Positions 44,855 to 54,792 of a stretch of DNA of 64,000 nucleotides are shown piece after piece. A program made the translations under genes and the position numbers. This DNA is from an uncultured Collinsella sp. (lineage in GTDB: Bacteria > Actinomycetota > Coriobacteriia > Coriobacteriales > Coriobacteriaceae): the NCBI GenBank assembly GCA_900541235.1, contig UQIW01000012.1, positions 12,457-76,456 of the forward strand, read 5' to 3'. Every line of letters starts with the position of its first letter. Positions within the stretch are counted from its first letter, which is position 1. The notes under the pieces are model-generated. The model ran no database searches. It was given only the letters and a program-made list of their open reading frames with translations, and had not been told where the DNA came from.

Positions 44855-45733
44855 ATGACTGCAGAAGATAAGGCAAAGAACGCCGGCAAAGTCGCGCTCG
44901 TTTTGGAGGGCGGCAGCTTCCGCGGGCAATTTACCGCAGGCGTGCTCGACGTTCTCATGGAGGCCGGCGTCGAGATCCCGGCGGTATATGGCGTATCGGC
45001 AGGTGCCCTCAACGGCGTGAACTACAAGTCGCACCAGATCGGCCGTGCCAACCGCATCAACCTGGCTTTCTGCAACGACAATCGCTTCATGGGCGCCGCA
45101 TCGTTTGCGTCCACGGGCTCCATCGTGGGTTACGACTTTATCTTCAACGATGTCCAGGACCGCCTGGATCCCTTTGACAACGAGACGTTCGACGCGAGCC
45201 CCATCGAGATGTATGCCGTCGCGACGGACATGCTCTTTGGAACCGCCACGTACCTGCCGGTCAAAAGCGCCGTGCTCGACCTCGATGCCGTGCGCGCCTC
45301 GACGTCGCTACCGCTGGTGACGCCGCCGGTCGAGATTGACGGGCATAAATACGTCGATGGCGGCGTAGCCGATTCGGTCCCTATCGAGCACGTGCTGGAG
45401 GAGGCGGGCTTCGATCGCGCGGTCGTCATTGTCACGCAGGACCGCTCGTACGAGAAAAAGCCCTACGAGTTTATGCCCGCCGCGCGCGCCCGCTATGCCG
45501 ACTACCCCTACCTGCTCGAGGCTATCGAGACGCGCCACGACCGCTATAACATCCAGCGCATGCATCTGTGGAAGTATGAGCGCGAGGGACGCGCGCTGGT
45601 CGTTGCTCCGCAAAAGCCGGTCGAGGTCGGCCACGTTGAGCACGATCCGGCAAAGCTCCTAGACTTGTATATTCAGGGCCGCCAGGAGGCAAAGCGCTTG
45701 CTGGGAGATATCGAGGCGTTTGTCGAGCGTTAG
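44855..45733 (+). CDS. Patatin-like phospholipase / serine lipid acylhydrolase
   Basis: A 292-residue esterase of the bacterial patatin group (RssA/YjjU-like). Oxyanion region LVLEGGSFRGQFTAGVLDVL, nucleophile elbow YGVSAGALNGV (Ser about residue 50) and catalytic Asp in KYVDGGVADSVPIEHV form the Ser-Asp dyad. No signal peptide, so it acts in the cytoplasm or on the inner membrane face. ATG 44855 has AGGAGGT. Stands alone between tmRNA and the ribosomal operon; natural substrate unknown. Confidence 0.92.
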   Translation: MTAEDKAKNAGKVALVLEGGSFRGQFTAGVLDVLMEAGVEIPAVYGVSAGALNGVNYKSHQIGRANRINLAFCNDNRFMGAASFASTGSIVGYDFIFNDVQDRLDPFDNETFDASPIEMYAVATDMLFGTATYLPVKSAVLDLDAVRASTSLPLVTPPVEIDGHKYVDGGVADSVPIEHVLEEAGFDRAVVIVTQDRSYEKKPYEFMPAARARYADYPYLLEAIETRHDRYNIQRMHLWKYEREGRALVVAPQKPVEVGHVEHDPAKLLDLYIQGRQEAKRLLGDIEAFVER

Positions 45734-45796
45734 CGTCGCGACGTCATGACCCATGGACGACATGTGCAGAAAGTCTGGTCAGATCCAAAATACCTG

Positions 45797-45824
45797 TTGA
45801 CTCGGGCGACGAGCGGGGTAATAT
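45797..45824 (+). promoter_or_regulatory. rplM-rpsI promoter
   Basis: TTGACT, 16-bp spacer, TAATAT. Transcription would begin near 45831 and leave a ~60-nt leader before the GTG start, enough for autoregulation, but no known leader motif is evident. Confidence 0.75.
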
Positions 45825-45890
45825 GGACGGGTTACTTGCAGAGCCCCGTGAATCTCTGTAACAACACGTACTGTACATGGAGGAGTCTAA

Positions 45891-46334
45891 GTGATTTCGA
45901 AATCGACTCACTACGCCAAGCAGGGCGAGGTCCAGCGCAACTGGGTTCTCGTCGACGCCGATGGTGCTGTCCTGGGCCGTCTTGCCACCCAGATCGCAAT
46001 GATCCTGCGCGGTAAGAACAAGCCCCAGTTCACGCCCAACAGCGACTGCGGCGACTTCGTTGTCGTCATCAACGCCGATAAGGTCCAGCTTACCGGTAAC
46101 AAGGCCGACACGAAGACCTATTATCGCCACAGCGGCTACAACGGCGGCCTCAAGGCTGAGAGCTTCCGCCAGGCTATGGAGAAGCACCCGGAGAAGGTCA
46201 TCGAGCGCGCCGTTCGCGGCATGCTGCCCAAGACCACCCTCGGCCGTGCCCAGATGACCAAGCTTAAGGTCTACGCTGGTGCCGAGCATCCGCATGCTGC
46301 CCAGAACCCCACGAAGATTGAGCTGGAGGCTTAA
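45891..46334 (+). CDS. rplM: 50S ribosomal protein L13
   Basis: 147 residues, usual length. Family landmarks: WVLVDADGAVLGRLATQIAMIL, LRGKNKPQFTPNSDCGDFVV, DTKTYYRHSGYNGGLK and RAVRGMLPKTTLGRAQM. GTG start at 45891 with GGAGGAG; no in-frame ATG gives the conserved N-terminus. Operon with rpsI, 2 nt apart. Confidence 0.98.
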   Translation: MISKSTHYAKQGEVQRNWVLVDADGAVLGRLATQIAMILRGKNKPQFTPNSDCGDFVVVINADKVQLTGNKADTKTYYRHSGYNGGLKAESFRQAMEKHPEKVIERAVRGMLPKTTLGRAQMTKLKVYAGAEHPHAAQNPTKIELEA

Positions 46335-46336
46335 AG

Positions 46337-46732
<396 letters not shown>

Positions 46733-46762
46733 GGTTTTATCTCCTTACGAGATGCAATGTAC

Positions 46763-46804
46763 AAGCGGGGCCTGCCGATTGCTCGGCGGGTCCCGCTTTT
46801 CTTT
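46763..46804 (+). terminator. Terminator of rplM-rpsI
   Basis: AAGCGGGGCCTGCCG pairs with CGGCGGGTCCCGCTT (with G-U and mismatch), followed by TTCTTTTT. Confidence 0.8.
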
Positions 46805-46855
46805 TTCGACTAGGGTGGGCGGCTGCGTTTTGCCCACTTGGGAAGGAGCGATCCT

Positions 46856-48193
46856 ATGCCCCAGAACATCTTCGGTACCGACGGCGTCCGTGGCGTCGCC
46901 AACGCCGACCTCTCGTGCGACCTCGCGTTTCGCCTTGGCCGTGCGGCGACCAAGTTCCTTGGTCCGGACATTTGCATCGGCCGTGACACGCGTCTTTCGG
47001 GCACCATGCTCGAGAGTGCTCTGACCGCCGGCATTATGGCCGAGGGCGGCCGCCCGCACTGCTGTGGCGTTATCCCTACGCCGGCCGTGGCGCTGCTCAC
47101 CGTCCAAAACGAGCTCGACGGCGGCATCGTCATCTCAGCTTCGCACAATCCTCCGGAGTTCAACGGCATCAAGTTCTTTAGCCGCAAGGGCATGAAGCTT
47201 CCCGATGCTGTCGAGGAAGAGATCAGCGCTTGGGTCATGTCCGAGGAGGCCATGGCTGCCGATACGCTGCCGACCGGTGCCGGTGTGGGTCACATCATCA
47301 AGATGAAGGACGCTCGCAAGGCATATGTCGACCACGCTATCAGCACCCTCGACGGCCTTAAACTCGACGGTCTGGTTGTTGCCGTCGACTGCGGCCACGG
47401 CGCTTCTTGCCAGACCACGCCCGCCGCGTTGCAGCGCCTGGGCGCCACGGTCCATGCCATCAACACCGACTACTGCGGCACCGACATTAACGTCGAGTGC
47501 GGCTCCACTCACCTTGAGCCCCTGCGTGAGCTCGTACTGCGTACCCATGCCGACATCGGCCTGGCCCACGATGGCGACGCCGATCGCGTGCTGTTCGTGG
47601 ACAGCGAGGGCAACGAGATCGATGGCGACTACATCCTGGCCATCTGCGGCTCCGACCTGGCCGCTCGCGGTAAGCTCGCCAACTCCGAGATCGTCTCGAC
47701 CGTTATGTGCAACCTTGGCTTCTCCATCGCCATGAAGGAGCAGGGCTTTGAGATGGTGCAGACCGCCGTGGGCGACCGCTACGTTTTGGAGCGCATGCTC
47801 GCGGACGGCGCTGTCATCGGCGGCGAGCAGTCCGGCCACATCATCTTCCTGGAGCACAACACCACCGGCGACGGCTTGGTGACGGCCCTGCAGCTTCTGG
47901 CCGTGCTTAAGCGCACCGGCCGCACCCTCACCGACCTTGCCGGCATCATGAAGAAGTACCCGCAGGTGCTTGTCAACGTGCATTCCGACAACAAGGCCGG
48001 CCTGGACGATTGTCAGCCCATTTGGGACGCCGTCGCTGCCGCCGAGAAGGAGCTCAATGGTCGCGGCCGTATCCTGGTGCGCCCGAGCGGTACCGAGCCG
48101 CTGGTTCGCGTTATGGCCGAGGCCGAGACACACGAGCTGACCCAGCGCGTTGTCGACGACATCGTCGAGGTTGTCAAGCGCGAACTTCCCTAA
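46856..48193 (+). CDS. glmM: Phosphoglucosamine mutase GlmM
   Basis: Converts glucosamine-6-P to glucosamine-1-P for cell-wall UDP-GlcNAc; 445 residues. Motifs: FGTDGVRGVAN at the N-terminus, the phospho-Ser loop VISASHNPPEFNGIKFF (about residue 100), metal site AHDGDADRVLFVD, sugar-binding GGEQSGHIIF and phosphate-binding RPSGTEPLVRVMAE. ATG 46856 has GGAAGGAG. nagB and a PTS component lie just downstream, so this block is amino-sugar centred. Confidence 0.96.
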   Translation: MPQNIFGTDGVRGVANADLSCDLAFRLGRAATKFLGPDICIGRDTRLSGTMLESALTAGIMAEGGRPHCCGVIPTPAVALLTVQNELDGGIVISASHNPPEFNGIKFFSRKGMKLPDAVEEEISAWVMSEEAMAADTLPTGAGVGHIIKMKDARKAYVDHAISTLDGLKLDGLVVAVDCGHGASCQTTPAALQRLGATVHAINTDYCGTDINVECGSTHLEPLRELVLRTHADIGLAHDGDADRVLFVDSEGNEIDGDYILAICGSDLAARGKLANSEIVSTVMCNLGFSIAMKEQGFEMVQTAVGDRYVLERMLADGAVIGGEQSGHIIFLEHNTTGDGLVTALQLLAVLKRTGRTLTDLAGIMKKYPQVLVNVHSDNKAGLDDCQPIWDAVAAAEKELNGRGRILVRPSGTEPLVRVMAEAETHELTQRVVDDIVEVVKRELP

Positions 48194-48264
48194 TGGTCAA
48201 TAACGGGTGCCAAGTGGTAAACTGTTAAGGCTATTTTGATTGATTGGTATGTCCGAGGGGGAGC

Positions 48265-48762
48265 ATGTTCACTAAAGTCCTAAGGTCTTTTGGTATGCGT
48301 GGTCGAGTCCTTACGCTGGATGCTCCCATCTCGGGCGATGTCATTCCGCTTTCCGAGGTAAACGACCAGACGTTTGCCACTGGCCTTTTGGGTCAGGGCG
48401 TGGCGATTCAGCCCACGGGCACACGTGTGATCGCGCCGGCGGATGCTAAGGTCGAGGCGATTTTTCCCACGGGTCATGCCGTTGCGCTTAACACGGTCGA
48501 TGGCTTGGACGTGCTTATTCACGTTGGTTTGGACACTGTTCAGCTCGAGGGCAAGCACTTTACCGTACATGCGCAAGTGGGTGACATCGTCCATAAGGGC
48601 GATGTACTCATCGAGTTCGATTGCGAGGCAATTGCTGCCGAGGGCTACGATGTGACGGTTCCCATCTTGGTGTGCAACTCCGTTGAGTTCTCGAGCATTA
48701 AGGGCTCCGTTGGAGAACATGTCGAGGAGATGGACCAGCTTATCGTCGCTCGCGAGCGCTAG
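48265..48762 (+). CDS. PTS sugar transporter IIA, glucose-type (EIIA-Glc/Crr-like)
   Basis: Soluble phosphocarrier of 165 residues. The phosphorylatable His is in VLIHVGLDTVQLEGK, the second His in GTRVIAPADAKVEAIFPTGHAV, and the IIA core continues GDIVHKGDVLIEFD. A stand-alone IIA may feed several IIBC permeases or act as a regulator; which sugar is unknown, although neighbours glmM and nagB point to GlcNAc/glucose-type substrates. ATG 48265 with GAGGGGGAG. Confidence 0.92.
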   Translation: MFTKVLRSFGMRGRVLTLDAPISGDVIPLSEVNDQTFATGLLGQGVAIQPTGTRVIAPADAKVEAIFPTGHAVALNTVDGLDVLIHVGLDTVQLEGKHFTVHAQVGDIVHKGDVLIEFDCEAIAAEGYDVTVPILVCNSVEFSSIKGSVGEHVEEMDQLIVARER

Positions 48763-48802
48763 TTGGTGCTTTTGGCCTTTAGCCTACAATTCAAACACGT
48801 TT

Positions 48803-49034
48803 ACGGAGGGCGCCCTTGAAAGAGGACGCCCTCCGTGGCAAGATGGGAAACGTCCGAAGCTAAACAGCTTTGGGTCACCGTGGACGGGCAGGGGCCTCGA
48901 CGCGGCTAGACACGAGACACATACATTACGCGACCTCGCCCTGGTGGCCGCACACGTTGGTTGCGGCCGACGCGGGCCGCGGGCAAGTGCTTGTAAGGGG
49001 AGCCTTGCCTCTCTTGTACGAGAAAGGACGCGTA
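48803..49034 (+). promoter_or_regulatory. Structured leader between PTS IIA and nagB
   Basis: ACGGAGGGCG/CGCCCTCCGT (48803-48836) forms a 10-bp hairpin without a T-run. Further downstream GGCCGCA/TGCGGCC and AAGGGGAG/CTCTCTT are possible stems before the nagB ribosome-binding site. No known riboswitch family was recognised. Confidence 0.4.
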
Positions 49035-49763
49035 ATGAAAATCATTAAAGCTAAAGACTACGAGGATATGAGCCGCAAGGCCGCCAATATCATCTCGGCC
49101 CAGGTTATCCTCAAGCCCGATTGCGTGCTGGGTCTTGCCACCGGCTCCACCCCGATTGGCGCCTACAAGCAGCTCGCCGCTTGGTACGAGAAGGGCGACG
49201 TCGACTTCGCCGAGGTCAGCACCTATAACCTGGACGAGTATCGTGGTCTTTCGCACGACGATCCCCAGAGCTATCACTACTTTATGCGCGAGAACTTCTT
49301 CGATCACATTAATATTGATCTGAACAACACGCACGTGCCCGATGGCTCCAACCCCGATGCCGCTGCTGCCTGCTCCGAGTACGACAAGATCGTCGCTGCC
49401 GCCGGTTACCCGGATCTGCAGCTGCTCGGCATTGGTAATAACGGTCATATTGGCTTCAACGAGCCCGATGACCACTTCTCCAAGGGTACGCACTGCGTCG
49501 ATCTGACCGAGAGCACCATTCAGGCCAACAGCCGCCTGTTCGACAGCATCGATGATGTGCCCCGTCAGGCTTACACCATGGGCACCCAGACCATCATGTA
49601 TGCCCGCATGATCCTGGTTGTCGCCAACGGTGAGGCCAAGGCTCAGGCCGTGCATGACATGTGCTATGGTCCGGTTACGCCCGAGTGCCCGGCTTCGATC
49701 CTGCAGCTGCACACCAACTGCGTTGTCGTTGCCGACGAGGCCGCCCTTTCGCTCTGCGAGTAG
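49035..49763 (+). CDS. nagB: Glucosamine-6-phosphate deaminase
   Basis: Converts glucosamine-6-P to fructose-6-P and ammonia, feeding amino sugars into glycolysis; 242 residues. Signatures: VLGLATGSTPIGAYKQL, the catalytic Asp in STYNLDEYRGLSHDDPQSY, and LLGIGNNGHIGFNEPDDHF with the catalytic His/Glu. It is short compared with E. coli NagB (266), matching the Gram-positive group without the allosteric tail. ATG 49035 with AGAAAGGA. Opposes GlmM flux; a terminator follows. Confidence 0.96.
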   Translation: MKIIKAKDYEDMSRKAANIISAQVILKPDCVLGLATGSTPIGAYKQLAAWYEKGDVDFAEVSTYNLDEYRGLSHDDPQSYHYFMRENFFDHINIDLNNTHVPDGSNPDAAAACSEYDKIVAAAGYPDLQLLGIGNNGHIGFNEPDDHFSKGTHCVDLTESTIQANSRLFDSIDDVPRQAYTMGTQTIMYARMILVVANGEAKAQAVHDMCYGPVTPECPASILQLHTNCVVVADEAALSLCE

Positions 49764-49795
49764 CGCGAATCCTGCAGCTCGACATAGCCTTGCCT

Positions 49796-49825
49796 AAGGC
49801 CTCCGCTTTGCGGGGGCCTTTTTGC
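49796..49825 (+). terminator. nagB terminator
   Basis: AAGGCCTCCGC and GCGGGGGCCTT pair around TTT, followed by TTTTTGC. Confidence 0.88.
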
Positions 49826-50211
49826 TATCCCATTTCGCCCACTTGACCAAAATCTTGCCGCAAGCTTGACGAATGCCGGATGCCCAACAGCTTGATTCAT
49901 TCTATATCAGATTCTATGCAAAAATGCCACTAGAAGGTCGTAGACGGTAGCGGGTGCTAGGCGAGTTGAATGACATGGCTGAACCTTGTTCATCTGCGTT
50001 ACACTGCCGCTTAGATGGGACAAGCTGACAAGCTCATTTACCTGCTTAAAGACCGATTAGTCGGGGGATTAATAACAATCGGCCCTTGCTGTACAAAAAC
50101 TTGCCGCTTGCGTACCAAAAGACAACCTAAAACACAAGGTCGCTCTATTCATAGCGCGGCTTGTATGGTCTTGCGGCTACAGTGTCCATACGGTCGAGTT
50201 GAGGAGCGGGC
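49826..50211. other. 386-bp non-coding stretch before the SARP regulator
   Basis: No ORF with a ribosome-binding site. A possible hairpin CCGATT/AATCGG lies at 50051-50081. The promoter of the downstream gene is probably in the last 100 bp. Confidence 0.4.
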
Positions 50212-53211
50212 ATGGTAAACGATTTGAGCGGTATAGACGACCTCGAGCTGATGCCGCTGGGCGGAGGCTATATGGTGCGACGCGAACGCTTGATGAATGA
50301 GCTTATCGCCAAGGGCCGAAAGGCCGGCATCGTGGTTCTTTATGCGCCCGACGGGTTTGGGAAGACCTCGATGTTGCTGCAGTACACCCATGAGGTTAAA
50401 TGCGACCCGACGCGAGGCCCCGTGCGGATTATCGAGGCCGATCGCGCCATTGGGCGCGAGGTGTTTATGCAGCTCGAGGTGGTTACCGAAGAACTCAAAG
50501 ACAAACCGCACTCCCTTATCGCGATTGATAATGTGCCAAACCTCGATCAGCACGATACCGAAGACCTCATCGACAGGATTCGCGGCTTGCGCGCTATGGG
50601 GATAGGGGTCTTTATCTCCTGCCGTCCTTCAAATCGTCAGCTGATTCATGGGCTGGGCGATTCGGTTAAAATCAATGCGCAGATGCTCAAGGTGCATGCC
50701 TATGAGTATTCGGCGTGGGCATCGGCGTTTTCGATCAGCACATCGCTCGACTTTTATCAGCTCACGCAGGGCGTGCCCGAGCTCGTTTCGGCATTGCAGA
50801 CAGGTCTGTATGGCCAAGGCGACGTGGCCGGCCTGCTCGAAAACGAGATTGTCAACGTATATGGTGCGGCACTTGCCGATCTGGCTTCACTCGACAATAA
50901 TGCGCTGTTTTGCGTGGCGTGTCTCATGGTTTTGATGGGCGAGGGCAATATAGCAGAACTCGAGGCTTGCGGGGTGAGGCTGTCGATGGTCGACCAGTCC
51001 TACTTTGTACGCGACTACCCGATCTTTGGCTTGGACCCCGCCGAGCGGAGTTTTACGTGTCTGGGCACGGAGGATAACGGACGCTTGCGTTTGCGTAAGT
51101 TGGTGGCCGAGGTTCGCCCCGAACTTGTTCCGAGGGCGGCCCGGATTTTGCTTAAGGCGGGCCGATGCGATGCGGCGATGGGCCTGGCGGACGCCTTTTT
51201 GGACCGTGATGCGGTTCTTGAACTTGCTGGGCAGTATGGGGTCGATCTTGCTCTGACGGGGCACGGGGCCGATATCTGCCGAGCGGCGCTGGGCACGATC
51301 GATGCCGACGATCCGGCTCCAGAGCCAACGCCTGCCGAGGCGCTCGGCGTATATCTGGCAGCGGTCAGCGTGTCCAATACAAAGCTCGCTCGCTATATGG
51401 CATCGGTCATCGAGCGCGGGGGCGAACGGGCGGCCTGCGAAATAGACCCTGTTTCATGGAGGGTGGCCCAGACACTGACGGCTGTTTGCTATGGGGACAA
51501 CGGGCTTGGGCTTCCTACGAATCTGGCCGTGCCAGAAATAGAGACGTCCCACACCGCACTCGACATGCTGTCCGCGCATATCGAGGTCAAGCGCTGTCTG
51601 ACCGAGCGGGGAGATGACGGCGGCGTTCTACAGCAGCTCAAAACGAGCAAGGCCTACGACTGCGAGCTCGACATCGCGGGGATTGTTATACGGGCCGATA
51701 GCATGCTGGTGGAGCTCTTTGACGGGTCGTTTGCGGGAACCGACGAGCGCGACGACGAGATGACGGTGGTGCGGGAGGCGCTCGACGTACGTGGGCTTAA
51801 GGCGATGGCTATCTGGGTGCGCATGGTGTTGGCGGCACGGCGGCTCCTTTCCGGCTTGCCGGTAACCGACGACGCGGCGTTCAACGAGCTCGATCGTTTT
51901 GCCGTGCGCATGCGCGACAACCAGATTCAGCTGTTTGGGCTGTTGCTAGAAGGCTGGCAGTCACTGGCAGAGGGACGGCCGGTTAATGCAAAGTTCCGTG
52001 CGGTCCAAGTGCTCAAACTTGCCGAGGAGTCGATTGCGTACATGCGCGATAACGCATTGCTGCTGGAGCGTGCGGCATATCTGCGTAACACCTCGATGGT
52101 TTCGGTTCGCGAGGAAGCGGAGCTACTCGATATAAGCCAGACGCAGGTTGGTGGAGCGGAGGCCTGGATGGTGGCGCTGCATTTGGCCTGTGCGGGCCGA
52201 GACAGCGACCTTGCGGCCTGGATGTCCATGAATCGTGCGGGGATTCTAGAGCCATCGTATCGGCTCTTTGCGCGCCTTGCCATGCACTGTCTGGGCGAGC
52301 CGGCGGGCAGGATACGCAAGAAGCTTCCCGTGCGCGAGCTGTTGCGGTACTCGCTGCGCGACGATTTGGAAGGGGAGGGCGAGCGCCTGTTCCAGGCTGG
52401 CGAGGTTGAAGCCGTTGATACCATCGACCATATCGAGATTCGCATGTTTGGTGCGTTTCGCGCCGAGCGCGACGGGTTTCCCATCACGGACAAAATGTGG
52501 CGCCGCAAGAAGGCGGCGACGCTTGCCGAGCGGCTTGCGCTGGGCATGGATGCGCTCGTCGATCGTGAGACGCTGGCCATGGAGCTGTGGCCCCATGCCG
52601 AGTTCAATAGCGCCCGCAATAACCTGTACTCGACGATATCGCGCTTGCGGTCGGCTTTGGGGCCGACGCCGGATGGCAAGTCGTGTGTGCTCATCCAAAA
52701 TGAATGCATCGGACTCAACGGCGACTACGTCAAGACCGATGTACGGCTGTTTGACCAGATAAGCCGCGAGGTTTTGGGAAATCGCACGGGTGCGCGCGGG
52801 CCCCATTTAGTTGAGCTGTGCCTTAAAATTGAGCAGCTTTATGCCGGACCGCAGTATGTTCCCAATGGCTGTAATCCCACCTACTTTTTGCGTATGCGAC
52901 GCATTATGCAGTCAAAGTACATCGATTGCATGATTAAGGGAGCAAATGCCGCTCTAGAAGAAAACGATCTGCAGTCGGCGATTTGGCTGGCGGAGTCGGG
53001 GCTTCGGCAGGAAACGGCGCGTGAGGATATGGTGCGCTGCGCCATGCGTGTCTACAGTGCGGCGGGGCGGCGGCGCGATATCGTCGAGCTATACAGTGGG
53101 CATATGCACCATCTGAGGGAGCAGGTCAATGGCGTGCCCGAGCCCGAGACGCGGCGTCTATACGAGCGCTTGGTGGAGGGGCGGCTCAATCGCGTGCTGG
53201 TCGAGCGATAA
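50212..53211 (+). CDS. Large STAND/SARP-type transcriptional regulator
   Basis: A 999-residue signal-integrating regulator. The N-terminal NTPase domain has the P-loop LYAPDGFGKTSMLLQ (about residues 43-57) and a Walker B-like SLIAIDNVPN. A long alpha-helical, MalT-like repeat region (~250-720) follows. Near residue 745 there is an OmpR-type/SARP winged helix (HIEIRMFGAFRAERDGFPI; AMELWPHAEFNSARNNLYST; ISRLRSALG), and the C-terminal ~150 residues form a BTAD-like helical domain. This order (ATPase and sensor first, DNA binding near the C-terminus) differs from classical SARPs. ATG 50212 with TTGAGGAG. Single gene; targets unknown. Confidence 0.85.
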   Translation: MVNDLSGIDDLELMPLGGGYMVRRERLMNELIAKGRKAGIVVLYAPDGFGKTSMLLQYTHEVKCDPTRGPVRIIEADRAIGREVFMQLEVVTEELKDKPHSLIAIDNVPNLDQHDTEDLIDRIRGLRAMGIGVFISCRPSNRQLIHGLGDSVKINAQMLKVHAYEYSAWASAFSISTSLDFYQLTQGVPELVSALQTGLYGQGDVAGLLENEIVNVYGAALADLASLDNNALFCVACLMVLMGEGNIAELEACGVRLSMVDQSYFVRDYPIFGLDPAERSFTCLGTEDNGRLRLRKLVAEVRPELVPRAARILLKAGRCDAAMGLADAFLDRDAVLELAGQYGVDLALTGHGADICRAALGTIDADDPAPEPTPAEALGVYLAAVSVSNTKLARYMASVIERGGERAACEIDPVSWRVAQTLTAVCYGDNGLGLPTNLAVPEIETSHTALDMLSAHIEVKRCLTERGDDGGVLQQLKTSKAYDCELDIAGIVIRADSMLVELFDGSFAGTDERDDEMTVVREALDVRGLKAMAIWVRMVLAARRLLSGLPVTDDAAFNELDRFAVRMRDNQIQLFGLLLEGWQSLAEGRPVNAKFRAVQVLKLAEESIAYMRDNALLLERAAYLRNTSMVSVREEAELLDISQTQVGGAEAWMVALHLACAGRDSDLAAWMSMNRAGILEPSYRLFARLAMHCLGEPAGRIRKKLPVRELLRYSLRDDLEGEGERLFQAGEVEAVDTIDHIEIRMFGAFRAERDGFPITDKMWRRKKAATLAERLALGMDALVDRETLAMELWPHAEFNSARNNLYSTISRLRSALGPTPDGKSCVLIQNECIGLNGDYVKTDVRLFDQISREVLGNRTGARGPHLVELCLKIEQLYAGPQYVPNGCNPTYFLRMRRIMQSKYIDCMIKGANAALEENDLQSAIWLAESGLRQETAREDMVRCAMRVYSAAGRRRDIVELYSGHMHHLREQVNGVPEPETRRLYERLVEGRLNRVLVER

Positions 53212-53214
53212 AAA

Positions 53215-53243
53215 ACGGGCGCCCGAAGTACTTGGGCACCCGT
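53215..53243. terminator. Bidirectional hairpin between the SARP gene and yhbY
   Basis: ACGGGCGCCC and GGGCACCCGT pair with one mismatch around gaagtactt, between convergent genes. Confidence 0.65.
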
Positions 53244-53280
53244 AAGCTTGCTATGTGTTGGTTCGCCGGATCATTGGCTC

Positions 53281-53580
53281 TTAGACGAGCTTGATCTTCT
53301 CGATGTCCTTGCGCGAGGACTCGCGATACAGTGAGAACTTGCGGCCGATAACCTGGACGACCTCGGCGTGGCAGCGCTCAGCGAGCTCTTCGGCGGCCTC
53401 GCGGGCGGAAAGGCTGGAGCCATCGAGCACGGAGCACTTAACGAGCTCGTGCTTCTCCAGGTAGGCGACCGTCTGCTCGACGGTGCCCTCGTTGACGTCG
53501 GACTTGCCGATGATGATGGCGGGGTTGAGGTGATGGGCCATGCTGCGAAGCTGCTTGACCTGTGCTCCTGTCAGTGCCAT
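53281..53580 (-). CDS. yhbY: YhbY-like CRM-domain RNA-binding protein
   Basis: A 99-residue single CRM domain: LTGAQVKQLRSMAHHLNPAI, then IGKSDVNEGTVEQTVAYLEK and the closing VQVIGRKFSLYRES. YhbY associates with pre-50S ribosomal particles in other bacteria. ATG 53580; upstream AGAAAGCGAGAACC is only a modest ribosome-binding site, but the start gives the exact family N-terminus. Confidence 0.94.
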   Translation of the reverse strand: MALTGAQVKQLRSMAHHLNPAIIIGKSDVNEGTVEQTVAYLEKHELVKCSVLDGSSLSAREAAEELAERCHAEVVQVIGRKFSLYRESSRKDIEKIKLV

Positions 53581-53738
53581 GGGTTCTCGCTTTCTATGTA
53601 TGGGGCGCCCCGCGACAGGGCCTTAATCTACGTGAGCTGTCCCACGATAGCGCAGGAACGGCGGTGTGTGGAGCGCGTTCGCCCAGTTCAAAAAGAATGC
53701 GGATGCCGAGCGGGTGGGCGGTGCGGGCTGCGAACGGG

Positions 53739-54626
53739 CTATGAGCTGGGCGCAGAGACCGGCTCCCATGCAATAAACGCCCAACGAACCTTGCGGACAT
53801 GATCGAGCATATAGCGCCCCTGCGGCACGCCCTTGGAGCCCGGCTCACCGGCATGGGGGTTCTCAATCATGTGTTGAGCGATGTAGTCGCGCAGGCGGTC
53901 AACCTTATCCTCGTTGCCATGCTCGAGCATACGGGAAAAATCCGCCACACCTGCCTCAAGGCTTTCGAAGGTATCGCGGCGAGGCGATTCAAAGTATGTA
54001 ACCTGCGGCAGAGCGCCCATTTGAATGAGGATGTTGAAGGCGTATACAAAGCCATTACTGCAGGTAACCGAGGCGCCGATAGCGTTCATCAAGTGCAGAT
54101 CATAGCGCGGGCTGGAGTTGGCGACCATCGTGGCAGCACAACGCCGACGAGCCGTACGATCAAGCTTGGCAAGTGCACCTTTTAGATTGGTCGTCGTAAC
54201 CGACCGACTGGCAAAGGCAACATCCACCGCTTTCGCGACCGGTCCAACCAAATCCCAATCATCATCCCAAGCGAGCTCAAGCGGCGTAATGCGATCCTCG
54301 AGCCCATAGTACTCAATACCAGCATCAAGCGTGCCTAACATAGCAGGGGAAAAGTCAGCAGCAATCACAGGATGCCCAGCCTGAGCAAGCGGAATGGCAA
54401 TCGACCCAGCTCCACACCCCATATCGAGCACCGACTCGCCGGGCTTCAACGCCAACAGCTTTATAAAATCCCGAGCATAAGGGGCAGTCTCCAACGGCCG
54501 AAAATGCCGAGCCCTTTTATCCCACTCAAAAGAATCATCAGCCCGTCGCCGACCAGCTTGCAGACGCATCCATTCGCCATTCCAATCCGCAGCAAGCAGC
54601 TCAGAACGAATCTCCCCATCAACCAC
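53739..54626 (-). CDS. Class I SAM-dependent methyltransferase
   Basis: A 295-residue methyltransferase. The SAM-binding motif I is ESVLDMGCGAGSIAIPLAQAG (about residues 77-97), followed by PVIAADFSPAMLGTLDAG. The C-terminal third is not assignable. A GTG start at 54626 is chosen because GGAGG lies 7 nt upstream; a longer frame would add a hydrophobic stretch (LLLGGVAFLLLGG) that has no ribosome-binding site and reads through it. The 5' third is more AT-rich than neighbours. Substrate unknown. Confidence 0.8.
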   Translation of the reverse strand: MVDGEIRSELLAADWNGEWMRLQAGRRRADDSFEWDKRARHFRPLETAPYARDFIKLLALKPGESVLDMGCGAGSIAIPLAQAGHPVIAADFSPAMLGTLDAGIEYYGLEDRITPLELAWDDDWDLVGPVAKAVDVAFASRSVTTTNLKGALAKLDRTARRRCAATMVANSSPRYDLHLMNAIGASVTCSNGFVYAFNILIQMGALPQVTYFESPRRDTFESLEAGVADFSRMLEHGNEDKVDRLRDYIAQHMIENPHAGEPGSKGVPQGRYMLDHVRKVRWAFIAWEPVSAPSS

Positions 54627-54792
54627 GGGCCAACCTCCTAGCAACAAAAAAGCGACTCCCCCCAAAAGAAGAGCCGCAACCAGCATATATCAGAAAAGAA
54701 CCGTTCCAACGCCAAACCGCCATACCAGCAAAGTGGGGCAGAAGCGAAGCGACTGCCAAAGGGATAGAACCCAACTGAGGTCCCGTTGTGCG

